A stretch of DNA of 64,000 bases from contig CM055071.1 of NCBI GenBank assembly GCA_029204045.2, forward strand, positions 24,165,693 to 24,229,692, in the 5' to 3' direction. Made by a program: the position numbers and the translations under genes. Under the pieces are notes generated by a model. It saw only the letters and a program-made list of their open reading frames with translations, searched no databases and was not told the DNA's origin. How positions within the stretch are numbered: position 1 is the first letter of the stretch; each line of letters opens with the position of its first letter. Origin of the DNA: Tillandsia leiboldiana. Lineage: Eukaryota; Streptophyta; Magnoliopsida; Poales; Bromeliaceae. Below are positions 39,497 through 51,113 of this stretch, piece by piece.

Positions 39497-40694
39497 GTAA
39501 AAAAATAAGGTCCCTAACACAGATATGAACAAAGGGTTAATTCACAATCGAAAAGAACGCCCCAAAACTGTGCCAAAGAACACCGTAAAAACAAGTGCGG
39601 GACCTACCCGACTGCGCCGCGCCGCCCAACTGCCCCGTTAGAAAACCCGCGCGCTCCACGAGGCCCACGACGCCACGCCGCACTTCCCACCATCTCCTCC
39701 CTCACTCTCCCTCTTGCACGGTTGAAGAAGAAAGGAAAAGAAGGGAAGAAAATGGCGTGCGGGGGAGAAAGAAGAGAAGAAGAAGAGGAGGGGAAAGGAG
39801 GATGGTCCACGGTGCACCGGCCAATCCAGGCCCTCCAGCCGCCGGTCCACGGCACAAAAGCGGTGCACCAAGTGCAGGCGACCGCGCGCCGCGCAACGTG
39901 GCCGCGCTACGCGGGCGCGCAGCCCGCGCGCCACACGGGCGCGTGACACCGCGCCCGCGCAGGCGCGGGACACGGGCGCGCCACACGGGCGCGTGCCCCC
40001 GCGCGCCCGAGCGGGCGCCAGTGGGGGCCCGCCACGTGGCGGCCCCCCGCGTGTGCCCCACGCCGCAGGCGTGCTTCCCAAGCACGCCTGCCAGCCGCGC
40101 CATCCCGTGCCGTACGCCCTCGGGATTTGTGCCGCGTCACACCTCGAATCTCGTGCCGCGTCGCTTCTAAAAACGCGCACACCTTCCGGGCTCTGGAAAA
40201 AGCAAGTAAATAGTCCATTCCCAACAATTTCGCGCGCTGAATCCAAAAATGATGTCTGTTCCTCCAAATTCTCATCCAAAATTTTGCCGAATGCCCCCGG
40301 ATAGCCCAATTGATCTGATTTTCGCGCTGGGTCCTTTTCTGAAGTCCGATTTGCCAAATTCCAACTCTAAAAATTCCCGAAGGCAACCGGAGAGGTGATC
40401 TTTTATCCAAACTTCGCCCGGAGTCCAAATTTGACATCCGCGTCGTGCGAAATCACTTCTAAACACTCGACGGGTCCTCCAATTTCCCACGGGATCTCTT
40501 TTTAAGCCCGAAATCCAACACTTGTGTCCAAATTGCGCACAAACACCACCGACACACCACGCAGGCCTCCAGTGATGCAAACTAAATCCCAATTTGCACC
40601 ACAAATCTAATTCTTGGGCCCGACACGCGCACAAACACTCCCAAAGGCCACTAATCCGACAGTAATCTCTTAAGTGGGGATTCGGGTCCTCACA

Positions 40695-40706
40695 TCCTCC
40701 CCCACT
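40695..40706 (-). other. Polypurine tract of G4
   Basis: Minus strand AGTGGGGGAGGA before TGTGAGG, identical to the tract of G1 and G2. Confidence 0.85.
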
Positions 40707-40710
40707 AAAA

Positions 40711-41446
40711 GAAAGTTTCGTCCTCGAAACTAGATCAAGTCCATCAGGAGTCACAAATACCGCGGGTAGGTTTCCATCAATACACCTCCAGCTCCTAAAA
40801 CACCACTCACTCCCTGTGATTACTCCGCAACAACGACAACAACAAGTACGGTATGGCCCGATGTGCAATTCTCTCATATCTCGAGCCAGAAATTGCAACG
40901 GGCGTCCCTCGTACTACAACAATCACATATCTCAAAGGGGTAAGTAAATCACGGGCGAGGAAAAAAAACACATCACTCCCGAGCTGAGACGTGAAATACC
41001 CAACGGGCTCCAATAAAAGGCTGGGGGAAAACGGAAATGACCACTAGTGCAACACGCACCAAACCACATCATGGTGCCAACCTCAACAAGGCGACCCGAA
41101 GCAAACCCACACATTCACCCAATAAGGAAAGGAATCCAATAAGCTGGGGTCTTCACTCGATTACTTCCCGATCCAAAACCACCCGAGTGGACAACTCAAC
41201 TGCAGGCTAACCTCAAAAGGGATCCTCAAGAGACACAATCTCATGCCACAGTTGGTCACTCAACATGCTATCATAACCCCAACGGACCCACGGGTCGAAG
41301 TCGATCCCTCAACTAATAAAGAACACCCTGACGAGGACCAAACCGTCGGTGAACGGGACTGAAAACTGGCTCGCAAGGCGATCATAAAGCTGATGCCCAA
41401 ACTCGCGGTCAAAAGTCCGAACCATCAAAAAAAAACTCTCACCGTT
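40711..41446 (-). pseudogene. G4 decayed pol 3' part (integrase to C terminus)
   Basis: Parallels G3 31716-32400: GCGAGTTTGGGCATCAG near 41390, the TGGTTTGGTGCGTG block near 41050, and the GAGAATTGCACATCGGGCC block near 40865. All frames are broken. Confidence 0.7.
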
Positions 41447-41770
41447 GTGTACCTACAACGTGGCATCACTGCCGTGCACCAACAGCGTGGCATCACCACC
41501 GTGCATCAACGGTGTGGCATCACCACCGTGTATCAACGGGGTGGCATCACCACCGTGTATCAACGGTGTGGCATCATCACCGTGAATCAACGGTGTGGCA
41601 TCACCACCGTGTATCAACGGTGTGGCATCACCACCGTGTATCAACGGTGTGGCATCACCACCGTGTATCAACGGTGTGGCATCATCACCGTGTATCAACG
41701 GTGTGGCATCACCACCGTGTATCAACGGTGTGGCATCATCACCGTGTATCAACGGTGTGGCATCACTCAA
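41447..41770 (-). repeat. 27-bp minisatellite in G4 pol (about 11-12 units)
   Basis: The unit GTGGCATCACCACCGTGTAT plus CAACGGT recurs with a strict 27-bp period. The units at the left end (41447-41510) are more diverged. Because 27 is a multiple of three, several frames stay open; these are not proteins. Confidence 0.92.
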
Positions 41771-43960
41771 GCATCAAGGTCTCAGATCCTCACAGTCCTA
41801 TACCCAATACTACCTTGAAATCCCGAAGTTGAGGAAGGGCCAAAAAGATCAACGGGCAAAAACCAGGGCCCTAACTGCACTAGGCAGGACCAACAACACT
41901 CATCTATGTGCAACACGTGATCAGGTATCTGAACCTCACGAGTACAAGCTAAGGGTCCTATCTCTAGCCCATACAACAATGCAAATGCCCTACAGAAGAA
42001 ATGAATGCGATGCTCCGGTAACAAATAACGCTCAAGTGCGTGTAGGGGAGATAAGATTAATACCTGCCACCACGAGGCTAGCTGCCCCCGAATCCTCATC
42101 CTGAGCGACATAGACGCTCCCGCTCGGGGGTGGTCGTCCGACGGACTGCCGCAAAGAATTGGCCCTAACTATCTGGCCATAACCTGTCGAAGCTCCGCCT
42201 GTCTAGAAGAGCGGAGGAGGAGGAGCCGAAGCTGCCAATGCGACTGATGACCCCGCTTTAGGACAAGACCATGATATGTGCCCTGTCTGTGGTCACACTG
42301 CGGCAGAGAATGCGGCCCACCACAAATGACACAGTCATCCCGCTGCTGTTGCTGGTACATCGGCTGTGGAGAACCTCCTGGTCTCTGTCTCCTCTGAGAC
42401 TCACGACCCTCTGACTGGGATCGTGGTGGCCCCGGGGGTCTCGATCTACTCGACTGTCCAAACACAGGTGGCACTGGATGCCTCTCCCCGGAGCTGGTCC
42501 CTGGCGCTCCGTCTATCTCTGACATGATCACTGATCCTCGGTCAACCCTCTAAGCATGCTCAATCGCTGCATCTAACGTCGGCACCCGCCGAGAACACAC
42601 CAAGTGATAGATATTCCGATGCAGTCCTTTCCCAACTAGTTTAACCTCCTGGGCCTCATCCAGGCGACATGGGGTACACCGCTCAACAATCGCAAAACTC
42701 GCGAACATACTCCAGAAGAGGTCGACTCCCCTGCTACAGGAGTCTAAGATCCCCTTCCCGTTTCTGCTTACACTGTCAGGAAAGGAGGCCCTGAGCCGCA
42801 AAGCACAAAACTGGTTCCAAGTCAACAACTGCGCTCCCGGTAGTCCAACAGGACGAACTCGACGCCACCAAATCTCGGCGTCCTCTCAGACTATCTCAAT
42901 CTCACTAAAGCAACCACCTGGTAACTCGACTAGGGCATGTACCCACCTGGTAACTCGGCCAGGGGTATGTACCCATCTGGTAGCTCGGCCAGTGGAAAGT
43001 ATCCTCTTGGTAACTCGGCCAGGGAAAAGTGTCCTCCTGGTAACTCGGCCAGGGCATGTGCCCACCTGGTAACTCGGCCAGGGGCAATGTATCCATCTGG
43101 TAGCTCGGCCAGTGGAAAGTGTCCTCCTGGTAACTCGGCCAGGGAAAAGTGTCCTCCTGGTAACTCGGCCAGGGCATGTGCCCACCTGGTAACTCGGCCA
43201 GGGGCAATGTATCCATCTGGTAGCTCGGCCAGTGGACAGTATCCTCCTGGTAACTCGGCCAGGGAAAAGTGTCCTCCTGGTAACTCGGCCAGGGCATGTG
43301 CCCACCTGGTAACTCGGCCAGGGGCAATGTGTCCATCTGGTAGCTCGGCCAGTGGAAAGTATCCTCCTGGTAACTCGGCCAGGGAAAAGTGTCCTCCTGG
43401 TAACTCGGCCAGGGCATGTGCCCACCTGGTAACTCGGCCAGGGGCAATGTATCCATCTGGTAGCTCGGCCAGTGGAAAGTATCCTCCTGGTAACTCGGCC
43501 AGGGAAAAGTGTCCTCCTGGTAACTCGGCCAGGGCATGTGCCCACATGGTAACTCGGCCAGGGGCAATGTATCCATCTGGTAGCTCGGCCAGTGGAAAGT
43601 ATCCTCCTGGTAACTCGGCCAGGGAAAAGTGTCCTCCTGGTAACTCGGCCAGGGCATATGCTGGAGGACTCTCAAGCGATACTGCAACTAGCTGTGCTCT
43701 CTGCTCCAACAAGCGCATCAAACGTTCCATGGCTTCCTCCTGGCATCAGACACCCTCCGACATCGGTGCCATCTGGGTCCATAACTCCTGGGTCTCGCTC
43801 TGCTCTGATAGTTTTGCCTCCCGCTGCTCGGGTACTCATCAGGTGCGGGGTGTGTCCTATTCACAACACGACGTCTCAGGAGTATCGTAGTCCACTGCAC
43901 AATAACAAACGTCAGGACACAACAACCATACGACCCAATCCAGTGAAAGTCTAAGACATG
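41771..43960 (-). pseudogene. G4 decayed protease and gag
   Basis: From the gag side: an N-terminal coil (E-E-A-M-E-R-L-M-R-L-L-E-Q-R, 43730-43690) comparable to G1's Q-R-R-Q-E-Q-R-I-E-Q-L-L; then the minisatellite at 42905-43665 in the place of the Pro-rich linker; capsid remnants at 42550-42880; a Pro/Gln/Arg-rich stretch with a degenerate knuckle (C-V-I-C-G-G-P-H-S-L-P-Q-C, near 42320); and protease remnants (F-A-L-L-Y-G-L-E, I-P-D-H-V-L-H) at 41850-42020. Several shifts and stops. Confidence 0.75.
42905..43665 (-). repeat. Higher-order minisatellite in G4 gag (120-bp unit of four sub-repeats)
   Basis: A strict 120-bp period runs for about six units. Each unit holds four sub-repeats starting GGTAACTCGGCCA or GGTAGCTCGGCCA, of 31, 30, 30 and 29 bp. 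On the minus strand it reads as L-A-E-L-P-G/D-G blocks; the 31/29 pair shifts frame and restores it within each unit. Units are nearly identical, so expansion is recent. Confidence 0.93.
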
Positions 43961-44160
43961 TCATCCATTCCATAGCATTATGTTGTCTGCAGCCAACATA
44001 ATCGCTTGGGAAAGTAAACATGCCAATCACTCATCCCGTCTCTTGGGAGAGGTATAAAACTCAATCAAGACTCTCGCTATAAGTCACGACTCTCACGTAG
44101 TCATCCTAATGTCCAACCACAAGCCTAGGGTTTCTAAGTCCACCATGACCTACAACCTAG

Positions 44161-44172
44161 GCTCTGATACCA
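44161..44172 (-). other. Primer binding site of G4
   Basis: Minus strand TGGTATCAGAGC, eight bases from the LTR. Confidence 0.88.
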
Positions 44173-44180
44173 CTCTAATC

Positions 44181-44860
44181 TGTCATGCCCCGGCGTCGAA
44201 ACTGTGACCCGGGCTCGCCAACAGATCCACCGCCCATACGGAAACCCCGTATAGACGAAGCGACTAACCTGCAAAAAGAATCAACTACAGTATACAGATA
44301 TCAGAGCTGAAAGTAAACTACTAAAAACTGAAATCCAAACACTGTACAACTGAAAATAGATACAATATCCATCTCCCAAATTCGATCATATAAAAAGTCC
44401 TCTGATACAAAAACCCAAAAAGTGAGATATCTCCAATAAAAACATTAGTGTACAAGCTCTCAATACAAATATCCTCACTACATCAGTCTCTCAAACTGTA
44501 AAATAAAGTACAACTCTATACCTCACAACAAAGGTCTCTCAACAGAGGAAAAAGAAACAAACTAATCAACTGAAGCTCTCCTCTGAAGGGGGGTACCGCT
44601 ACACTCCAACGACGGGTAGGTAACTAGCTCGCGACTCCCTCGAAACTGGTCAGAAGGATCAGCAACTGGAGCACAGGAACATGAGTAGAAGTCCCTGGGG
44701 AAAAAGACACCACGACGGGTGTGAGAACTACTTCCCACAGTAGTTCTCAGTGGGTGCCGTCAACAAGCCCAACGGTCTGCCCACTAAGTCTACTAGAGGC
44801 AAAAGATAACAGTGCAATGAAATCTGAACAAGAAAAGCTGGAGCTACTCTATAGCTACCA
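44181..44860 (-). repeat. G4 5' LTR, 3' part only (cut by G2)
   Basis: Minus strand ends GGGGCATGACA at 44181. The rest of this LTR should lie beyond G2 and G1, past the gap. Confidence 0.85.
44856..44860. repeat. Inferred left target-site duplication of G2 (TACCA)
   Basis: Last five bases before the G2 LTR; GCTACCATGCC is continuous at about 38068-38078. The right copy is hidden by the gap. Confidence 0.6.
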
Positions 44861-47800
44861 TGTCACGCCCCGGGTGTAAACCAGAACCCGGGCCCGTCTA
44901 CAGATCCGCCGTGCATGCAGTATTTCCCACATACACGAAGCGTCGGTAACCTGCTCAGATATAAGAGATAATAATAAACGAGCATAAAGTCAGAGCTGAA
45001 ATAAACTACAGTATCTCAGACAGAAGCTGGAAGTAACATGTATAACTGTGAAAAATAAATACAACACCTCTCCCAGCTCACCACAAAAGTACATAAAGCT
45101 GGCCACAAGCCAGACCCCAAAAAGAAAATAAACAAAAGCTGTCTGAGAAGACCAGGCACCCAAAATCTCCAGCTACAACCCTCAGGTGGCTCGCTATCTA
45201 GTCCGCAATCCGCTTACCTCGATCAGTTGCTGACGGCCCAGCAACTCCCGCAGAGGACTCTGCAAAACAAGAGGGAAAAAGAAACAAGGAAAGACAATGG
45301 GGGTAAGTACTACTATAAACAGTAGCCTCCCCTAGTGGGTAAAGCCTCAGCTCAGGTATGCCCACCAGGTCAACCAGAGGCAAAAAGAGGAGAAACATGG
45401 GGAAAAGCTAAGTGTGACAACTGATGAGTACTACCCCTAATATGCCTCTACATGTCACGCTCATAAGGACGGTAAAGTATGCATCAGTATCTAGAAGCCT
45501 GCCAAGATAACCCAATCCGACCACCAGTGGACACTGGTACTGCCTGCTCTGCCTGCCGCAACGGGTATGCCAGCCTATGCATAACACCGAAGCAAAGGAG
45601 TCTCAAGGACTCAAAGTCTGTCTGACGCACACTCCGGAGTGGCACTCGAGGGGAGCGACCCACACGAGTAAAGTAAGTAACCACAAGTAACCTGATATAG
45701 CAGGACTGGATCATGACTCAATCAAGTGGGAAAAACCCTCCACAAAAGATAGCCCGAACCCCATCATCCAATCTGATGCAATAGTATAACCCAGTCGACC
45801 ACCCAAGATCCGTGGTCGCCGCAACACCCTGTCAGAAGCCCAACCTGTCCCAAATCCCCAGCACCTGACTACACTATCCAACCCCCGCTCGAACCCGAGC
45901 AACTATGTCTCAAGTCTAGAATAAATAGGAGAAAGAAAAGAATAAAAGCATGGTTTCTCCTAAGTCAAGTCCCAAATGATAGTGTAGTAGTAAAAAGATG
46001 ACCAAGCCAAGTGACCAGTTTAAAACATGCATTGTCCCAATATTTTGTCCATTTTCCAAGAATAATCAATTTAGAGTGACATAAGCTAAGGTGACAGTCT
46101 CATATGAATAATCATCAATTTTTGCAGTCCTCAATTACTATTCTGCCCCTAAACATGCAGTCCAGAATAATTAAGCGATTAAATAAAGTGATAAATCTAA
46201 CAACAATTTATCAAAGATCAAACAACCAATAACTAGTTCCCTAGAGCATGCAAGGTTATTAACAATACTTTGGGCCTCAAAAACGAGGGAACACTCTGAT
46301 GTTCCTAGTGGGCATACCAAAGGAGAGGAGTACAACAACCACCCACCTGAAGCGCTAACTGTCCGGGTCCGTACAGCTGAAAATACCAAAAACTCCAATC
46401 CCGTGCCCCAACAAGTACAGTACACCCGTAACACTCCTGGCACAATACAAAGTCCACTAAACTCACTTAAGTTCCCAAATAACGCTCTTATAGATACATA
46501 CAACAACAGTCCCAAAACTGTTAAATTATCACCTACAGAAATTGCCCAGAAAAATCCCAGAAAAATATCACAGCGATTCTCGCGTCGATAGCTTCGCAAC
46601 GGCACCTTGCACGCCCAAATCTGAGTTCGGTAAGTCAAGGTCTAAATTTGTCAAGGTGGTAATCCAAACATCAAACAGTGAAGAAAAACTACACACTGTA
46701 CACTGAGAAAACAGTGATTTTCACCTCGAAATAAATCTAAGGAAATTCCAAGGAAAATACAAGCGCGTTCCTTGCGAAATGTAGCCCAAAATAGACTCTT
46801 GAATCGCCTCGATCCGATATTCCTATGCCGAGAAACAATTCGTCGAAGGTACCGCTGTCCAAACACCCAAACAGCAAAAGAGGGGGTCAAATCACCTCGG
46901 GAACCGTGCCAAACTTGCGGAATCCAGAAAAATTACCAACAAGAAAAACGACGCCCTACCTCTCAGGAAAACACCGGAGAAGAAATCGTCAAAAAAGGAC
47001 TCCTGTACTGCGCAGGGGACTCCTCGGACTGGAATGCGACGAAAATGGGCCAAAAATGGGGGAAAACCGAGGCACACTGTAAAATCCGGATCGCCGCTAT
47101 CGATCTTCCAGAAAATCTGGGAACGTACCACGAGGTAGAAAAATCAGTGAGAAACAACTTCTCTTCAATGGCCTCTCTCTGGTTCTCTCTCTATCTCTCG
47201 GAAAAAACAGAAGAAGGAGGGGAGGGGAGGCCTATTTATAGGCCCACCAAAACAATTGGGAAAATACCCAATGTGTCCTGGATTCGGGCGCTCGAATCAT
47301 TCGGGCCCCGAATTCGGGCCCAAACAGTGCCCGGCCCAACTCGGCCCACTCCCGCACACGGGATCCGGTCGGACCGAACGCCGGTCCGACCCGCCCGGGC
47401 GCTCGACATGTGTCCCCCGCACAGGGGACAGCGCGCCCGGCGAACCGGCCGCGGCCACATGCCCCCCATGCGGGGCGGCGGGGTGGGTGGTGCCAGCCCG
47501 TAGCGTGGCGCCACGTGGCCCCCCCCTTTCCCGCCCGACACGCCAGCCGGCGGGCCTGCGGGCCTGCGCCCGCGTGCGCGTACGGCTGCAGGCGCGCGCC
47601 CGCGGGTTTACCGCGCGCACCTGCGCCGTCCAACCCGGGGCCGCCACGTGGCGCGCCCCGGTGCACCATGCGCCGCGCCTCTGCCCCCGCCTGCCCGGCC
47701 TGCCCGCGCTGCCCGCGCGCGGTCCATGCGCCGCGCGCGCTGCACCGGGCCAACCGACACCCGCCATGTGGCCCGCCGGTCCACCGTGCACCGGCGGCCC

Positions 47801-48173
47801 GTTCCGTGGACCGGGAAGCGTGCGCCGGCCCAATAAGGGGCCGCCACGTGTCCTGGCCGGTCCACGGCTCCCCCCGTGCACCATTTTGCGTAGAAAACTT
47901 CGATGGGTCTGTTTTTGGGCATCCGGACTCCGAAAAATATAAATAAACAGCAGTTTTCAAGCGTTTTTCCGCGCTGAATCCAAATACGGCCTCCGATCAG
48001 CCTGAATCCACTCCAAAAATTTGAAAAAAGCATCCTAAGGTCAGGCTTGATCCCAATTCCCCACTGAGTCCAAATCAACACATCCCTTTGACATGTTGGG
48101 GCCCAACACACCAATAATAGGTGATCCACACCCCGAAACAGGGGAAAAACACTAGGGGACCTGGGACACTACA
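44861..48173 (-). repeat. G2 3' LTR (3313 bp)
   Basis: Minus strand TGTAGTGTCCC (48173) to CCGGGGCGTGACA (44861). GC-rich U3 with CACGTGGC boxes (47508, 47644, 47845 regions). TATA-like CTATAAATAGG at about 47229-47240. The hairpin/mini-exon segment near 45212-45262 matches G1. Confidence 0.9.
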
Positions 48174-48185
48174 TCCTCCCCCACT
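48174..48185 (-). other. Polypurine tract of G2
   Basis: Minus strand AGTGGGGGAGGA, abutting the LTR. Confidence 0.9.
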
Positions 48186-48220
48186 AACAAAAGTTTCGTC
48201 CTCGAAACGAAAATCATACC

Positions 48221-50143
48221 TCAATCCTGAGCCTCGAACAGGTAGGGGTAGGCGTCCATCATCTTTGACCCGAGTCCCGGTGCCGCCGCAGGCCCCTCTA
48301 CAACACTAGCCAAAAAGGCTACACATCCTCGATGAATCATCCGCCTCGCTCGCGAAGTCGAAACCATAGAGGCAAAGAAAGCGCTCTGACATCCCCGGTA
48401 CACCAACACCTCCTGGCCTGGCTCTCTAAAAGTGACAGTCCTCTCGGCACAATCAATAGTCGCGAAATACCGAGCCAGCCAGTCCATCCCGAGAACCACA
48501 TCAAAGTCCCTCAGCTGTCTCAAGACCAACAGGTCTGCTGGCATAATCCAGGACTCGATCTGCATCGGGCAGGACCAACAACACTCCTCCACATGCAAAG
48601 TGTGATCGGGAATCTGAACCTCTCATGCACGTGGCAAAAGTCCTACCTCTAACCCATGTAATGATGCAAAAGATCTACTAATGAAAGAATGCGATGCTCC
48701 AGCATCAAATAAAGTACGAGTCCTAATGCCAGAGAGTAGGATAATACCTGCCACCACCTGATCAGCCGCTGAAGAATCTGCTAACTGGGCGGTATACACC
48801 CGCCCACTCGGTGCTGGAGGTCGAGAATCCGTAGGGTAAGAGGTGGACGGCCTGCTCGCTGGAGCATAAGGCCGCTGAGCTGGTGGCCGCTGCTGCTGAG
48901 GGGAATATGGAGCTGATGCCGAAGAAGGTGCCGAGGAAGTAATAAGGGGGCAGGTAGATCGCACATGTCCCGGCTGTCCGCACCGGTAACATCGCCCCCA
49001 ACGCAAGTCACAAGTGTCCGCCGGATGCTGACCCCTGCAAAAGATACATCGGTCAGAAGATCGGGGCTGTCTCGGCTGCTGCTGCTGATGCTTCGAGGAC
49101 TGCTGCTGAGATCTCTGCTGCCTCGGCTGTGATCTCTGCTGCTGATGCTGCGGCAGTCTCTGGGGTCCACCAGACCCCCTCCTCTCAGAACGCCCACGGC
49201 CGTAAGACTGGGACTGCGGCGGCCGTGGCGATCTCCATGAGCTGGCCTGTCCCCCATCATCTGGGGCTGGTCGCTTCCTGTCGGAACTCTGCGTGACCGC
49301 GGCCCTCCGTCTGGCCACCACCTGATCACCCCTCTCCACCCACTATGCATGCTCTGCGGCTGCCTCAAGGGTCTGAAATCTCTGGGCATGCACAAGTGTG
49401 TAAATCTCTGGACGGAGGCCTGCCTCGAACAACTCTACCTGGTGCGGACCATCACGAGCGACGAAGGGCACACAGTTTAGCAACTCCATGAACTCCTGGA
49501 AATAGGTTTGAGCCGATCGCTCGCCCTGCTGCAGATTCTTCAAGTCGTCCTCCAACTTCCTCTTCACACTGGTCGAAAAATAGGTGTCCAACACCATCCG
49601 CCGGAACTCCTCCCAAGGCAGCTGTCGGGTAACCCGAAACTCCAGTGGCTCTACCCGCTGCCACCAAGCATCTGCATCTCCGTCCAGACAGTGCACTGCC
49701 ATGTGCACTCGGTACCTCGGGTCGATGAAAAAGTCCCGGAAAAGCTTCTCCAACGCTGAAAGCCATCTCCCAACCTCCCAAGGCTATGCATCCCGCCCCG
49801 AGAATCTAGGCGGTCCCCGCCGAACAAACTTGGAGAGTTTATCAGCAATGTCCTGCTCCTCCTCCGCAGTCAAAGGCTGAATAGCTCCAGGAGCCCCGCT
49901 ACTCGAAGATGGCGCTGATGGCACTGAAGGTGCAACAGGAGGCACAGGGGCCTCAGGAACAGCTCGGGGTGGTGCCTCTCTCTGGGCAAGCAACTAGTCG
50001 ATCCTCTGCTCCTGGCGGCACTGTCCCTCCGCCAACTGGGCCACCAAGGCCCTCAACACAGTAAGCTCAGAGGGTCTGGACTACTCTGGCTCGTCAGGGG
50101 GTGAAGGAGTACCCCGAGTAGGCATCCGGCGTCGAGGAGGCAT
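48221..50143 (-). pseudogene. gag: G2 gag-protease remnant fused in frame to the Pol C terminus
   Basis: One frame from ATG 50143 (M-P-P-R-R-R) to 48221, broken by TAG at codons 21, 50, 120 and 267 (50083, 49996, 49786, 49345) and by TGA at 48623-48625. Each TAG stands where G1 has CAG (Gln). Capsid core 49753-49343; Gln-rich linker; knuckle C-Y-R-C-G-Q-P-G-H-V-R-S-T-C near 49000; protease with the catalytic triplet changed to D-A-G (G1: D-T-G). Near 48265 the frame jumps from the protease tail (A-P-G-L) to M-D-A-Y-P-Y-L-F, the last residues of Pol, deleting RT, RNase H, integrase and most of the chromodomain-like tail. Confidence 0.87.
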
Positions 50144-50416
50144 CCTGCCACAAGAAACCAACATTAGCAACGAAACCCCACACGACCCAATCTAGCGAAA
50201 GTCAAAAGACATCCTCCTATTTCTGTAACCTTATGTTGTTTGCAGCCAACATAATGGTCCAACAGAAATAGGTTATGTCGATCCCTCTTCACTCACAGGA
50301 AGAGTCAACTATAAAAATCACCGACTTTCGCAAAATGTCACGCCACTCACGCCCAATCATCCTAGGGTCTGTCCAAAAGCCTAGGGTTTCCTAAGTCCCA
50401 ACTGACCTATCCCTAA

Positions 50417-50428
50417 GCTCTGATACCA
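50417..50428 (-). other. Primer binding site of G2
   Basis: Minus strand TGGTATCAGAGC, eight bases from the LTR. Confidence 0.9.
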
Positions 50429-50436
50429 ACTTAATC

Positions 50437-51113
50437 TGTCACGCACCGGGTGTAAACCAGAACCCGGGCCCGTCTACAGATCCGCCGTGCATGCGGTATA
50501 TCCCACATACACGAAGCGTCGGTAACCTGCTCAGATATAAGAGATAATAATAAACGAGCATAAAGTCAGAGCTGAAATAAACTACAGTATCTCAGACAGA
50601 AGCTGGAAGTAACATGTATAACTGTGAAAAATAAATACAACACCTCTCCCAGCTCACCACAAAAGTACATAAAGCTGGCCACAAGCCAGACCCCAAAAAG
50701 AAAATAAACAAAAGCTGTCTGAGAAGACCAGGCACCCAAAATCTCCAGCTACAACCCTCAGGTGGCTCGCTATCTAGTCCGCAATCCTCTTACCTCGATC
50801 AGTTGCTGACGGCCCAGCAACTCCCGCAGAGGACTCTGCAAAACAAGAGGGAAAAAGAAACAAGGAAAGACAATGGGGGTAAGTACTACTATAAACAGTA
50901 GCCTCCCCTAGTGGGTAAAGCCTCAGCTCAGGTATGCCCACCAGGTCAACCAGAAGCAAAAAGAGGAGAAACAGGGGGAAAAGCTAAGTGTGACAACTGA
51001 TGAGTACTACCCCTAATATGCCTCTACATGTCACGCTCATAAGGACGGTAAAGTATGCATCAGTATCTAGAAGCCTGCCAAGATAACCCAATCCGACCAC
51101 CAGTGGACACTGG
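50437..51113 (-). repeat. G2 5' LTR, 3' part only (cut by G1)
   Basis: 677 bp nearly identical to 44861-45535 and interrupted at CACTGG. At 45535 the undisturbed sequence continues TACTGCC. Confidence 0.92.
51109..51113. repeat. Left target-site duplication of G1 (ACTGG)
   Basis: Five bases before TGTAGGGCCCC; the right copy falls in the gap. Confidence 0.7.

Larger units (their letters stand above)
37877..40694 (-). repeat. G4 3' LTR, lacking its last ~490 bp
   Basis: On the minus strand it begins TGTGAGGACCCG at 40694. 37877-38085 parallels 44664-44860 of the 5' LTR. Contains GC-rich U3 (39600-40140, with CCACGTGGC at about 40033) and a minisatellite at 39255-39496. Open frames within the GC-rich part are not genes. 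Confidence 0.85.
37877..44860 (-). mobile_element. G4: old gypsy element, minus strand, hit in both LTRs
   Basis: 3' LTR (40694-37877, cut by G3), purine tract, decayed pol and gag with minisatellites, primer site, 5' LTR (44860-44181, cut by G2). LTR and leader are related to G3. The coding part is beyond use, and both LTRs were targets of later insertions, so this is the oldest element here. Confidence 0.85.
44861..51113 (-). mobile_element. G2: deleted Tekay-type gypsy element, minus strand
   Basis: 3' LTR (48173-44861), purine tract, gag plus protease remnant with RT-RH-IN deleted, primer site, 5' LTR (51113-50437, cut by G1). Closely related to G1 in gag, leader and LTR ends. Confidence 0.88.

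Noticed and set aside
41453..41832. Repeat-protein-like frames on both strands
   Set aside because: Produced by the 27-bp minisatellite in decayed pol.
42937..43890. Long plus-strand frame of about 317 codons over the 120-bp repeats, and parallel frames in other phases
   Set aside because: The repeat period is a multiple of three and lacks stops in several frames, so open frames are automatic; the real context is the minus-strand gag.
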